Source of the DNA: Legionella qingyii
GTDB taxonomy: Bacteria; Pseudomonadota; Gammaproteobacteria; Legionellales; Legionellaceae
Reading direction: 5' to 3'
Assembly (NCBI RefSeq): GCF_003184185.1
Contig: NZ_QHJG01000022.1
Coordinates: 21,778 to 85,777 of the forward strand
Length of the DNA: 64,000 nt
The position numbers and the translations under genes were made by a program. Shown one piece after another: positions 48,601 to 56,331 of the stretch (position 1 is its first letter; every line of letters starts with the position of its first letter). The notes under the pieces are model-generated. The model had not been told where the DNA came from, ran no database searches, and saw only the letters and a list, made by a program, of their open reading frames with translations.

Positions 48601-49386
48601 TCCTTTTTCCAATAAAAGTTTTGCTTGATACACTGGATCACTAAAATATAAAGACCCGGCAGCTGTATATGTGTCAGAAGCCCCTTTTAATGAATGCCCT
48701 TGACCGAATTGATCATGATCTTGTTGTACATTATTGGCATCCCTTTGGGCTCCCATCAAAAATTCAAATGCAGAAGCCGCTGGCGCTGTTTGCTCAAGCC
48801 CAAGCATGAGCAAGCAATCACTGTCATTGCGGTGAAAGTAAAAATGGCCACTGCAACCATTGGCTGATATTTTTTTCCCATAAAAATTATCTTGCCCATC
48901 CCCCCCCATAGCGATATTAATACCAAAATCTTGAGGAGTCTTAATAAGTCCGGGTAATTGCCCTATTAAACCCAACAGAAATCCCTTCCCTTCGACAACG
49001 TTCCCTTCCATATCGCGACGTACATTATGAGTGGCTGAGCGGGAAAAAACCTTATTCTTTTTTTCATCCGGATCAGGAAAATAACTTAATAATTCTTCTC
49101 TACTGTCTCCGCTTAACCCTTGATAGTCAAGAATAATACGGCTGGCATGGGATAAATAATCAGCAATACTTAATTGATCCGAAGGAGCTTGTAATTCAGG
49201 CGATTTGGATAAATAAGGACGCACTTTGAAGTCACAAGAAGCTAAACAGGACAGCAATAACTGCGTCATATTAACCGCTATATCATCCTTCGAATTATAG
49301 ATAAAGGTATTTGCCCATTGCTGAGCAACAGCAACTTGATCTTGTTCGATGGTACAAGAGAGGATTTCAGATTTTTTATCAGGCAT
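45694..49386 (-). CDS. large coiled-coil protein with C-terminal membrane segment, candidate effector
   Basis: This 1230-residue protein has no signal peptide. An N-terminal ~330-residue globular part (containing SANGCSGHFYFHRNDSDCLLM) is followed by very long helical stretches with many Leu/Glu/Lys/Gln heptads (about 360-1130). Near the C-terminus is one hydrophobic region (IAMIVSVTFFGLGIFIGIG), then an acidic tail (EVETDREADLKNH). The size, coiled coils and C-terminal anchor match Legionella effectors that act on host membranes. I do not recognise a catalytic domain. Confidence 0.72.
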   Translation of the reverse strand: MPDKKSEILSCTIEQDQVAVAQQWANTFIYNSKDDIAVNMTQLLLSCLASCDFKVRPYLSKSPELQAPSDQLSIADYLSHASRIILDYQGLSGDSREELLSYFPDPDEKKNKVFSRSATHNVRRDMEGNVVEGKGFLLGLIGQLPGLIKTPQDFGINIAMGGDGQDNFYGKKISANGCSGHFYFHRNDSDCLLMLGLEQTAPAASAFEFLMGAQRDANNVQQDHDQFGQGHSLKGASDTYTAAGSLYFSDPVYQAKLLLEKGVFPPDKYGAMQVTITDKNWPYVKETLEKLRSLADEEHKEDLLALLLTKPATAVAFKDTPLSYIALDFDSYLKRIYQVFIIESQVDVESQRHLSNLQTNLLITIKKLQQGHIDSYGMLEHQIAEIIQLKNIPVAYQKAIVRIQELFKLQLEIDPKLNQTHQELLLKNQYDDLQEESKVILEKLLSIQKHFQHQSVTNEQETLQFFLQQLEIQIRALQNPFSSSLEEKADLGTSWVLCDYPLSISMDSVDKLRQTIERAKVFTQTISLTQSDEISFPEFILGLQKNFLPFAQINLIDYTKLDLNDLAKQFNQYVDILAQNAETLNLWEHTSSQITNILVDCSNNNAELSLGHAFVPQYRESTILRRLFTVDLNDLGTLRFKPYEGPAEKYANKHPDSYWCNISRLLTAGSDVISMLRTLKKQQNNNASWEDLSGTVSLFQDAVERFKDASAVITKKHLDAIEKPSDEVFESPFFYFISDKALKDMNGVQLATVCLEELNAEKPSALVKRITNSKELWQRMDEALHIEETEFKRRKDNVEQKIIQLRTIHHFGELVRQFKEHADLIDKEKFFSELQKLSQEFPFIFEASKAVENAQIELTKLREFLGLLHDFANTKDQAVTLKLFKLLEQKYLMLPEQEQIHYASQMRESTALVYKTYLEKINESQIIEERRINFCVLNQLIGTLPEESFQVEHKVKQTEDSLYQLYFDVKNATSVNAKKRIFDNPLFASTIKNYEQLSSELTSECAKKIHKQLTRTKVIYEKLLQAKVISLESSNKSIDALLNQLAPILDSIKEPLQSQLTKAVLQDEVLKRTILRKGTDKKFTSVLLEDLLTLKEFREQKIALSKEKNYGSEYDQSIDRFYERALDIRLSDLPIKQQADDIISAARTEFKHRHDARRLIADIAMIVSVTFFGLGIFIGIGRLAAGKTLFFSRFLNEVETDREADLKNHWLAKELPKEGSETRLLNAPAA

Positions 49387-49710
49387 TCTTTTTTAGACAA
49401 AATTAAAATTTGACTGAATGATAACAAAGAATGCGCATGGATACAAAAAAAACCAATTGTACAAACGATGGATATAATTGACTTAAATGTTCAATATGCA
49501 ATCTGGGTGCAGTATAGCGAATTTCTCTTTACTGTACCCACGATACAGATTTTTTTACATCTATAAAAGTTTTGAAAAATAACTACAAAAATCAAGCAAT
49601 AAAAATTTTCTGGATTCCTGGAAAGAACTTTAGAATTATTCTATTCTTAATAAGCTTGAGTCATCGACTCTGGTAGATTACTTAAACAAATTTTTATAAG
49701 GATCGTAATA
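49387..49710. other. intergenic region between divergent genes
   Basis: This 324-base gap contains an imperfect inverted repeat at 49504-49540, with no ORF of good composition. Promoters for both the large minus-strand gene and the RAM-like gene must lie here. Confidence 0.4.
49504..49540. promoter_or_regulatory. imperfect inverted repeat / hairpin
   Basis: TGGGTGCAGTA (49504-49514) pairs with TACTGTACCCA (49530-49540) at 10 of 11 positions, around a 15-base loop. Outer bases ATCTG and CAGAT (49501-49505, 49546-49550) extend the symmetry. It is a possible operator or structured leader. Confidence 0.35.
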
Positions 49711-49956
49711 ATGAATACATGGAATAGTGTAATTTTTGTAAAAAGTAACAAATCAATATCTGATATGAATGCAATGGCAAAATGGGATGGCGTAGAAAAA
49801 ATGTGGACTACAACAGGCGAATGGGATTGGTGCATCAAATTAGATCAAAAATCATCAACTCCTGAAAAAGCAGAGGCTTTTGTTGCTCGTATGCGTGAAG
49901 GACACTGGGCAACAGAAACCAAAACAAATTGGTGGAAAGAAATTGCCGCAAAATAG
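49711..49956 (+). CDS. stand-alone Lrp/AsnC ligand-domain-like (RAM-like) protein, 81 aa
   Basis: The sequence VIFVKSNKSISDMNAMAKW, then VEKMWTTTGEWDWCIKLD, follows the RAM-domain pattern (hydrophobic strand, helix, TGEYD-like strand). The HTH domain normally in front is absent; the protein starts right at the first strand. AAGGA lies eight bases before ATG and a 9-bp hairpin follows the stop, so it is a discrete gene and not an obvious truncation. Ligand unknown. Confidence 0.6.
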   Translation: MNTWNSVIFVKSNKSISDMNAMAKWDGVEKMWTTTGEWDWCIKLDQKSSTPEKAEAFVARMREGHWATETKTNWWKEIAAK

Positions 49957-50284
49957 TATTGTTTGCTCGGAGCAAATGCTCCGAGCCCCAGCAAATTATA
50001 ATTTTCAAAGAGTTTATGAGCCGTGTAAAAATATCTTTGAATCCCCGTTTGATTTACCGGTTTATAATATAAAAAAATAATCTCGAGACTCTAATTACAC
50101 CCATCATCGTATCTCATACCAAAATGTGTTTATGGCGTCATAAGATGGCCATATTAAAACGCCGTTTTGATCCATGTAGTTTAAATGATATTATCTCCAT
50201 TGAGTCCAATAGAGGAAACGGGACATGAGATGAACGCATTTTCGATTCCCTAAAACTTAGCAAGTAGATAATAAGGTAATAAAT
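49957..50284. other. intergenic region with terminator hairpin
   Basis: About 330 bases. After the hairpin at 49965-49986 the sequence is AT-rich with no good ORF. AAGG lies nine bases before the next ATG. Confidence 0.4.
49965..49986 (+). terminator. hairpin after the RAM-like gene
   Basis: A perfect 9-bp stem GCTCGGAGC/GCTCCGAGC with a four-base loop lies eight bases after the stop codon. The downstream run is not a strict U-tract (CCCAGCAAATTATAATTTT), so efficiency is uncertain. Confidence 0.6.
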
Positions 50285-51139
50285 ATGCATGGTTTTTTTG
50301 ATTTTAAGACATTGAATACGTCGTTAAAATTAACAATACAAGATAGGATATTTATCTATATATTTAATCAAGCAAATCATAAAAAAAAACTTGAACTAAT
50401 TAAAAACCTGAAAATTGAAACAATTGCTCGAATTGCTTATCACGACCCATCCATTGAAATATTTTGTAATCATTCAGAATTGAAAGAATATTGGGGGAAA
50501 ATATGGTGTGCCTATGGTGTCGCTTTAGCCCAGCAAAAAAATCTACCTTTAATAATGTTTTTTTCACAACCACAATTAAATCAATTTGATTTAGTACGAG
50601 GAGCTTATTTTTTTCATCTCTCGCAAGAAATAAGAAAAAACATAAAAACTGATTTTGGATTTTCTGAAATGGAATCAATCAAAATTGCAATTCGACACGG
50701 TTCCGTTCATGCGATTCAACGTTATAACGAATACATTTACTATAAATTACAACAAGCTAGTGCTGAAGATTCCTATAGCCTTTACCAAGAACTTATCGCC
50801 AATAGCAAACTTATGCTTCCGTATTATGGCAGTTATGGTTATATGGTTTTGGCCGATGCGCTATCTCATTATTGTTTGTGGTTACTCAATAATTTCAAAT
50901 TTGAAGAAGCCCAGGCTGAATATAAGCATGTTTTAGAATCATTAGATTACGCAGAATTAATTTTAAACGAAAGCAAATACAGCATACAAAATGCAAGTAT
51001 CGGAGTGGGTCTTAAATGTAGTAATTCTAAGGGGTTTGAAGCACCATCGCAGGCTAAAGATTTTTTTATTGCATATTATAAGAAATCAATTCCAGCACCC
51101 CAAGATTCCAACTCCTCCAGACTGATTTCCGTACTTTAA
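50285..51139 (+). CDS. Legionella-type orphan protein, possibly DUF5630-like, 284 aa
   Basis: This soluble, helical protein contains TPR-like helical pairs in its second half (YMVLADALSHYCLWLLNNFK, then EEAQAEYKHVLESLDYAELI). The C-terminus is polar and Ser-rich (SIPAPQDSNSSRLISVL). It reminds me of the Legionella-specific DUF5630 family, without firm proof. It could be a host-directed protein. No operon partner; the duplicated gene pair follows 70 bases downstream. Confidence 0.55.
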   Translation: MHGFFDFKTLNTSLKLTIQDRIFIYIFNQANHKKKLELIKNLKIETIARIAYHDPSIEIFCNHSELKEYWGKIWCAYGVALAQQKNLPLIMFFSQPQLNQFDLVRGAYFFHLSQEIRKNIKTDFGFSEMESIKIAIRHGSVHAIQRYNEYIYYKLQQASAEDSYSLYQELIANSKLMLPYYGSYGYMVLADALSHYCLWLLNNFKFEEAQAEYKHVLESLDYAELILNESKYSIQNASIGVGLKCSNSKGFEAPSQAKDFFIAYYKKSIPAPQDSNSSRLISVL

Positions 51140-51141
51140 TG

Positions 51142-51209
51142 GAACAAATAGTCTATATTATAAATAATTACATTGAGCCTTATTTTATTAAATATGAGAG
51201 GTTATGATT
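51142..51209 (+). promoter_or_regulatory. promoter region of duplicated gene, copy 1
   Basis: The stretch GAACAAATAGTCTATATTAT begins here and is exactly repeated at 51998, 68 bases before the start codon in each case. It contains a TATATTATA core that fits a -10 region. GAGAGG eight bases before ATG is the ribosome site. Confidence 0.55.
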
Positions 51210-51902
51210 ATGTCCCCCAAAATTTATATCTCTTACGCAATCACCCCAAACAAAGAACTCGTGATCTCAAGTTATCATGAAAAAGTCCAATCCATGATTA
51301 ATGGTTTTGCTTTAATTAAAAAAGATGGTTTAAAACCAGGAGACTTAAAAAAACTAGAGGGGGAGCTTCCTGAACAATACGACAATGACGATGTAAAAAA
51401 GAAGCTGATTGAATTATTAACAACCATTAAGAATAGTGGGGATTTTGATAAAGTAACTTATAGAGGCGATTTAAATTTATGCACTCACAAAAAGGATGAT
51501 TTAGCACCTTTTTTATTTGATGGGACGTTAAATAAATTTTTCGCTGGAAAAGAAGTTCAGTTAATTTTAGAGTCAGCGAATACCGAATATGTAGAAGGTG
51601 CTATAAAGTTCGCGGATAACATTGAAATGACTGGTGTCATTTTGCAAACCAAATCAGGATCCCAAGATGTACTATCTAAAACTTACCCACCATCAAATGC
51701 CAATAAGAGTTCGTCTGAGACACCTGTTCCAGCACCAGAGACTGGTGAACTTGCTCAATCTACTGTGAATATTAATGACCCTCTCGCTTTAAGTGATGCC
51801 TTGAGTAAAGTGGGAATTTTTAATACTCCAAGTACTGAACCCAGTACAACGTCGACAAATGAGACCCCGAGAGCAGGATTTACCACTAAAATAAATGAAT
51901 GA
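51210..51902 (+). CDS. tandem paralog A, 230 aa, function unknown
   Basis: This protein starts MSPKIYISYAITPNKELVIS. ATG 51210 fits GAGAGG at eight bases; ATG 51204 is only two bases from it. The first ~150 residues differ from paralog B at only about 11 positions. Residues about 153-197 diverge strongly. The tail (VGIFNTPSTEPSTTSTNE) is identical again. There is no signal peptide or membrane helix. The Ser/Thr/Pro/Glu-rich C-terminus fits Dot/Icm signals (inference). Confidence 0.7.
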   Translation: MSPKIYISYAITPNKELVISSYHEKVQSMINGFALIKKDGLKPGDLKKLEGELPEQYDNDDVKKKLIELLTTIKNSGDFDKVTYRGDLNLCTHKKDDLAPFLFDGTLNKFFAGKEVQLILESANTEYVEGAIKFADNIEMTGVILQTKSGSQDVLSKTYPPSNANKSSSETPVPAPETGELAQSTVNINDPLALSDALSKVGIFNTPSTEPSTTSTNETPRAGFTTKINE

Positions 51903-51997
51903 GAAATCTTAGGGCATGTACAAAACGAGCTATGACCTCAGCCAATTGCAGCATCCCTGGATTCCGACTCAGCCAGACTAATTTTAGCACCATAATA

Positions 51998-52065
51998 GAA
52001 CAAATAGTCTATATTATAAATAATTATAGTGAGCCTTATTTAATTCAATACGGAAGGTTATGATT
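51998..52065 (+). promoter_or_regulatory. promoter region of duplicated gene, copy 2
   Basis: This repeats the first upstream region (GAACAAATAGTCTATATTAT, then GAGCCTTATTT) with few changes, at the same distance from its gene. The offset between the two units is 856 bases. Confidence 0.55.
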
Positions 52066-52755
52066 ATGTCCCCAAAAATTTATATCTCTTACGCAATCAC
52101 ACCAAACAAAGAACTCGTGATTTCAAGTTATCATGAGAAATTCCAATCCACGTTTAATGGTTTTACGTTAATTAAAAAGGACGGCTTAAAACAAGGAGAT
52201 TTAAAAAAACTAGAAGGAGATCTTCCTGAACAATACGATAATAACGATGTAAAAAAGAAACTCATTGAATTATTAACAACCATTAAGAATAGTGGGGATT
52301 TTGATAAAGTAACCTATAGAGGCGATTTAAATCTATGCACTCACAAAAAGGATGATTTAGCGCCCTTTTTATTTGATGGGACGTTAAATAAATTTTTCGC
52401 TGGAAAAGAAGTTCAGCTAATTTTAGAGTCGGGCAATGTCGAATATGTAGAAAGTGCGATAAAGTTCGCAGATAAAATAGAAATGACCGGTGTCATTTTG
52501 CAAACCAAATCAGGAATCAAAGAAACACTATCTAAAACTTACCCACCCTCAGATGACAATAATAGCAAGGCAGAGGTATCGGTTCCAATACCAGAAACAA
52601 GTGCACTTGCTCAACTCAGTATTAATGAAGACGTTCATACTTTAAGCAATGCCATAGGGAAAGTTGGAATTTTTAATACTCCAAGTACTGAACCCAGTAC
52701 AACGTCAACAAATGAGCCCCAGAAGCCAGGATTTACGACTAAATTAAATGAATGA
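52066..52755 (+). CDS. tandem paralog B, 229 aa, function unknown
   Basis: This is the second copy, with the same N-terminal domain and same C-terminal tail (TPSTEPSTTSTNE, ending GFTTKLNE). GGAAGG lies eight bases before ATG 52066. The diverged centre (about 153-197) suggests relaxed or diversifying selection on a linker. The gene ends 44 bases before MITE copy 2. Confidence 0.7.
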   Translation: MSPKIYISYAITPNKELVISSYHEKFQSTFNGFTLIKKDGLKQGDLKKLEGDLPEQYDNNDVKKKLIELLTTIKNSGDFDKVTYRGDLNLCTHKKDDLAPFLFDGTLNKFFAGKEVQLILESGNVEYVESAIKFADKIEMTGVILQTKSGIKETLSKTYPPSDDNNSKAEVSVPIPETSALAQLSINEDVHTLSNAIGKVGIFNTPSTEPSTTSTNEPQKPGFTTKLNE

Positions 52756-52799
52756 AAACTCTTAGAGGAGGAGTAAAAGAGCCTCCTCTTTCATTTCAA

Positions 52800-52923
52800 C
52801 AGAACTTACGAAAAACTCCAATCTCTTCGTTAAAAAATGTTTTTAATTCGGTCATTTAGTATATCTTAACTCCCTCAGTAAAAACATTTTTTGCCTCAAC
52901 CTTAGAGTTTTTCGCAAGTCCTG
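52800..52923. repeat. miniature inverted-repeat element (MITE-like), copy 2
   Basis: This 124-bp element starts CAGAACTTACGAAAA and ends, read inward from the other side, CAGGACTTGCGAAAA. It is flanked on both sides by TTCAA, a clean 5-bp target duplication. Its core, read in reverse, matches the element at 24773. It lies between convergent genes and has no ORF. Confidence 0.88.
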
Positions 52924-52936
52924 TTCAAATCGCTTA

Positions 52937-54580
52937 TCATCTTATACCTGAATCCAACAAAGCCATAAATTCATAAGGACTTAGTTGGTTTGAGAAATAC
53001 GTTCCTTGTCCATATTTACAACCATATTGTTTGAGTTGATCTTTAATTTCCTTATTTTTTACTCCATCAGCCAAAACCTCTAAATCCAAGGTTTGTGCCA
53101 ATTTAACAATAGCTTCAACCATTTTCGATTTCTTCTTGTCTTTAGTCATGTTCAAAATAAGAGATTTCTCAATTTTTATTTCATTGATTGGGAGATTTTC
53201 CAAATACAGAAAAGAAGAATAGCCACTGCAAAAATCATGTATTGATATCTTTACACCTAAACGGCTCAATTGATTTAACACCTCTATTGATTTTTCCTGA
53301 TCCGATAAACAAGCGCGCTCATTGAATTCCAATGTTAAATACTCGGGGGCAATTTTATGTTCATTAAGTAATTTCTCTACAAATTCAGGTAATTTTTTAT
53401 CAATTGCATCCTGAACCGATAAATTGACTGATGCAAAAATCTTATGTCCAGCCTGGTGCCAAAGCGCTAATTGTTTTGTAACATTTATTAACATGAACGA
53501 TGTTAATTGCTGGGTTAAACTTGATCTCTCGATAAGCGGCATAAATTTTTCCAGACTGATTAATCCATACTGTTCATGTACAAAACGAACCATGACCTCA
53601 GCCCCAATAATTCTACCGGTTTTCAGCTCCACACAAGGTTGATAATAGAGCTTCATCTCCTGATTTTCTATGGATTTCTTTAATGCATTCATCACAATTC
53701 GATTGGTAGTAAAGTCCTCTTCCATGTTTGAATTATAAATAGCAAAAGGTATTTTGTTCTTCCTTGCATGAAAGACTGCCGTTCGTGCATGACTTATTAA
53801 TGAAACATCATCCTCTCCATCACGAGGATAAATCACAGCCCCAGCAGTGGTACCGATATTTACATGAATTCCATCTACTATAAGATCAAGATTAGTTGCA
53901 TCAATAATGGCCTCCAACAAGGTATTGTAATTAATTTGTTCATTCAATCTTGGTAATAATAAAGCAAATTCATCGCTTTCAACGCGAGCAATAGTATTTA
54001 TTCCCATGGTAGCCTGTAACATAAAAGGATTAACTAACATATCTTTTAATTTTTTAACAAACTGAATTAAAACACTGTTGGCATTAAAATTACCGAAATT
54101 GTCGTGAATGACTTTAAAATCATTTAACTTTAATATAATGACCGCCAATTCATTCGATTCCTCAATTTTATTAATGGCTTGTTTGATTTGTTCGCTAAAC
54201 AGAAAAGCATTGGGCAGCTGTGTAAAATAATCATGCTCACTTTTATATTTTAGTTTTGATTCGAGATCGCTACTTTTGTATCGAAGTGCCTCGGTTTTAT
54301 CTGCAACCAGTGATTCTGCAGTATTCACCAATCCATGAAAAAATGATTGTCCCCAATAAGCAAAGAGAAAAGGGGTTAGATCGAGAATCCAAATAGCGGG
54401 ATTTGTTGTTTGTGCTTTAATAAAGCCATTCAGATTGACAAAACCGGTTATTTGATAAGACACAACCAGTGAAGCGATTAATATACTACAAATCGCAATG
54501 CTTAATCCTATATAAGCATACTTGTTCACATACTCTTTTAAAATAATTGAACTTCTTGCGAGCTTGTAATTTATGTCCAT
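52937..54580 (-). CDS. membrane GGDEF-EAL protein with degenerate motifs
   Basis: The 547 residues have two N-terminal helices (about 22-43 and 63-80), then a GGDEF-like domain (about 115-285) and an EAL domain (about 295-545). The GGDEF site is ESDEF (residues 201-205), so cyclase activity is unlikely. In the EAL domain, EAL is EVM (328-330), DDFGTG is HDFCSG (first Asp is His 448), and AEGVE is ADGVK (Asp 505). Other residues (Asn 386, Lys 469, YGQG) remain. It may bind c-di-GMP or a partner without turning it over. It follows the adenylate cyclase by 80 bases. Confidence 0.85.
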   Translation of the reverse strand: MDINYKLARSSIILKEYVNKYAYIGLSIAICSILIASLVVSYQITGFVNLNGFIKAQTTNPAIWILDLTPFLFAYWGQSFFHGLVNTAESLVADKTEALRYKSSDLESKLKYKSEHDYFTQLPNAFLFSEQIKQAINKIEESNELAVIILKLNDFKVIHDNFGNFNANSVLIQFVKKLKDMLVNPFMLQATMGINTIARVESDEFALLLPRLNEQINYNTLLEAIIDATNLDLIVDGIHVNIGTTAGAVIYPRDGEDDVSLISHARTAVFHARKNKIPFAIYNSNMEEDFTTNRIVMNALKKSIENQEMKLYYQPCVELKTGRIIGAEVMVRFVHEQYGLISLEKFMPLIERSSLTQQLTSFMLINVTKQLALWHQAGHKIFASVNLSVQDAIDKKLPEFVEKLLNEHKIAPEYLTLEFNERACLSDQEKSIEVLNQLSRLGVKISIHDFCSGYSSFLYLENLPINEIKIEKSLILNMTKDKKKSKMVEAIVKLAQTLDLEVLADGVKNKEIKDQLKQYGCKYGQGTYFSNQLSPYEFMALLDSGIR

Positions 54581-54660
54581 ATAATTAGTAGTATTTTATA
54601 TGCATAAATTAATTTTAGTACTTTAATTTATAATTACATGAAATTATAAAAATAACGGAT

Positions 54661-56298
54661 TCAGGACTTAACCAGTCGCTTTACTAAAAAATAGGTTGGC
54701 ATGTTGCCTATTCCTTTAACCAAAATAGTCCCTCTTTTTTCAAATACAAAAAGAGCTTTCAGCAGTTGATAAGTTTCTTCACTCACATGAATTCGATCCG
54801 GCTCACCGTGAGACTCCATACGGCTCGCGATATTGATCGTTTTTCCCCACAGATCATAAGCAAATTTTTTCTTTCCTATGACACCACCCACTACAGCTCC
54901 AGTATGAATCCCTATGCGAAGATGAATGGGAAAAAGAAACTGTTCATTCACCATCTTTATCTTTTCAAGGACACTACATGCAAAGTCAGCAACACATTCA
55001 GCGTGAGATCGATTTTTGATTGGTGCACCAGCCACCGCCATATAGCAATCACCTATCGTTTTAATTTTTTCAAGACCGAATTGATCTGTAAGTTCATCCA
55101 TAGCCGAAAATATGATATTCAACATCTCAATTAACTCACTTGGAGTCAGTTTGTCTGCTAATTTCGAAAAATTGACAATATCGATAAATATGGCTGTGAC
55201 AGAAGAAAATCGCTCAACAATTGTTTGTTCGCCCTGTTTCAAACGTTCTGCAATAGCACTTGGCACAATACTCAACAATAGATCATCCGATTTTTTCTTT
55301 GCTTCTTTTAATTGGGCAAGATAGAGTTTTTCTTTATCCCTCAGCATTTTTTTCTCTATGGAAGATTCGATGCGTGCTTTAAAAATAACAGGATTAAATG
55401 GTTTAAGAAGATAATCATCAGCCCCCATTTCGAGACAACGTACAACTGCATCAATTTCTTTGAGCGGAGAAATGACAATCACAGGAAGGTAATAATAAAG
55501 GCTGTGGCCCCTAATTCTTTTTAAAACGTCAAAACCACTTATCCCTGATGTGATAATTGATAAAAGTATTAAATCGAAATTGCCTCTGTCTATTTCGTCA
55601 AGCACTTTGGAAGCATCTCCGCAAGGTGTTGCATTAAACCCATAATGCTTGAGTCGACGTATTACTAAATCTCTTGCCATTTCATTATCTTCAACAACGA
55701 GAATAGAACCTCTGTACGCTTTAGGTTGAAATATAATTTTCTTGTCAAGCGGAGGAATGGAGATAATCACATCACGAATTACCAGGTTCGACTTTTTAAA
55801 TTGCGCTAATAAATCAGAGCCCTTCCATTGCACTTGGGCCAATTTATTGATTTCGTCAATGTATCCAATAAACAATTTTGCAGCCAAAAGAATCTTTTCA
55901 ATATCATAAATAAACTGTTCTTGCTCCATTGAGAATTCTTCATCCAAAAGCAACTCACAATAGCCAATCACTGAATTGAGTGGTGTAAGTAAATTAAATT
56001 GCAAATCACTACTAAATGTTTTCAAATTAAACGCTTTTGGTTTTCTCTCAATCGAGCCAAAGCTTAAAACTTCATCGACACGGCGTTGCAAGAGTTTTCC
56101 TGATTGTAAAATCTTTTCAAGATCATCCTCGTACCTGTCAAGGTGATAGAATGCAAGCTCATCAAGTAAAATCTCAGCATAGCCAACAATTACATCAAGA
56201 GGTGTGGAAAACTCACTCCGTAAGCTGGCAAATAAAGCTTCTCGTTCACGTGTTAGAGTTACGTTACGATTCGGCTTTGCTTTTTTATTGAGATTCAT
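54661..56298 (-). CDS. class III adenylate cyclase with degenerate HisKA-like and receiver domains
   Basis: The protein has 545 residues. Two N-terminal HisKA-like helices carry STPLDVIVGY and LTPLNSVIGY, but the phospho-His is Ser 28 and Phe 101. A receiver domain at about 195-305 keeps VVEDNE and LLKP but has Ser 247 instead of the phospho-Asp (LILLSIITSG). The C-terminal cyclase has metal Asp 373 (FIDIVNFS) and Asp 417 (TIGDCYM), purine-recognising Lys 413 and Asp 482, and Asn 489/Arg 493 (TINIASRM), so it should make cAMP. AGGGA precedes ATG. It follows the receiver gene by 33 bases in the signalling operon. Confidence 0.9.
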   Translation of the reverse strand: MNLNKKAKPNRNVTLTREREALFASLRSEFSTPLDVIVGYAEILLDELAFYHLDRYEDDLEKILQSGKLLQRRVDEVLSFGSIERKPKAFNLKTFSSDLQFNLLTPLNSVIGYCELLLDEEFSMEQEQFIYDIEKILLAAKLFIGYIDEINKLAQVQWKGSDLLAQFKKSNLVIRDVIISIPPLDKKIIFQPKAYRGSILVVEDNEMARDLVIRRLKHYGFNATPCGDASKVLDEIDRGNFDLILLSIITSGISGFDVLKRIRGHSLYYYLPVIVISPLKEIDAVVRCLEMGADDYLLKPFNPVIFKARIESSIEKKMLRDKEKLYLAQLKEAKKKSDDLLLSIVPSAIAERLKQGEQTIVERFSSVTAIFIDIVNFSKLADKLTPSELIEMLNIIFSAMDELTDQFGLEKIKTIGDCYMAVAGAPIKNRSHAECVADFACSVLEKIKMVNEQFLFPIHLRIGIHTGAVVGGVIGKKKFAYDLWGKTINIASRMESHGEPDRIHVSEETYQLLKALFVFEKRGTILVKGIGNMPTYFLVKRLVKS

Positions 56299-56331
56299 TA
56301 ATTCTGTTCCCTTATCGAGTGAAATACTCTT

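Noticed and set aside
49880..50080. 66-codon forward ORF overlapping the RAM-like gene
   Set aside because: It begins inside that gene, crosses its terminator hairpin and has no ribosome site.
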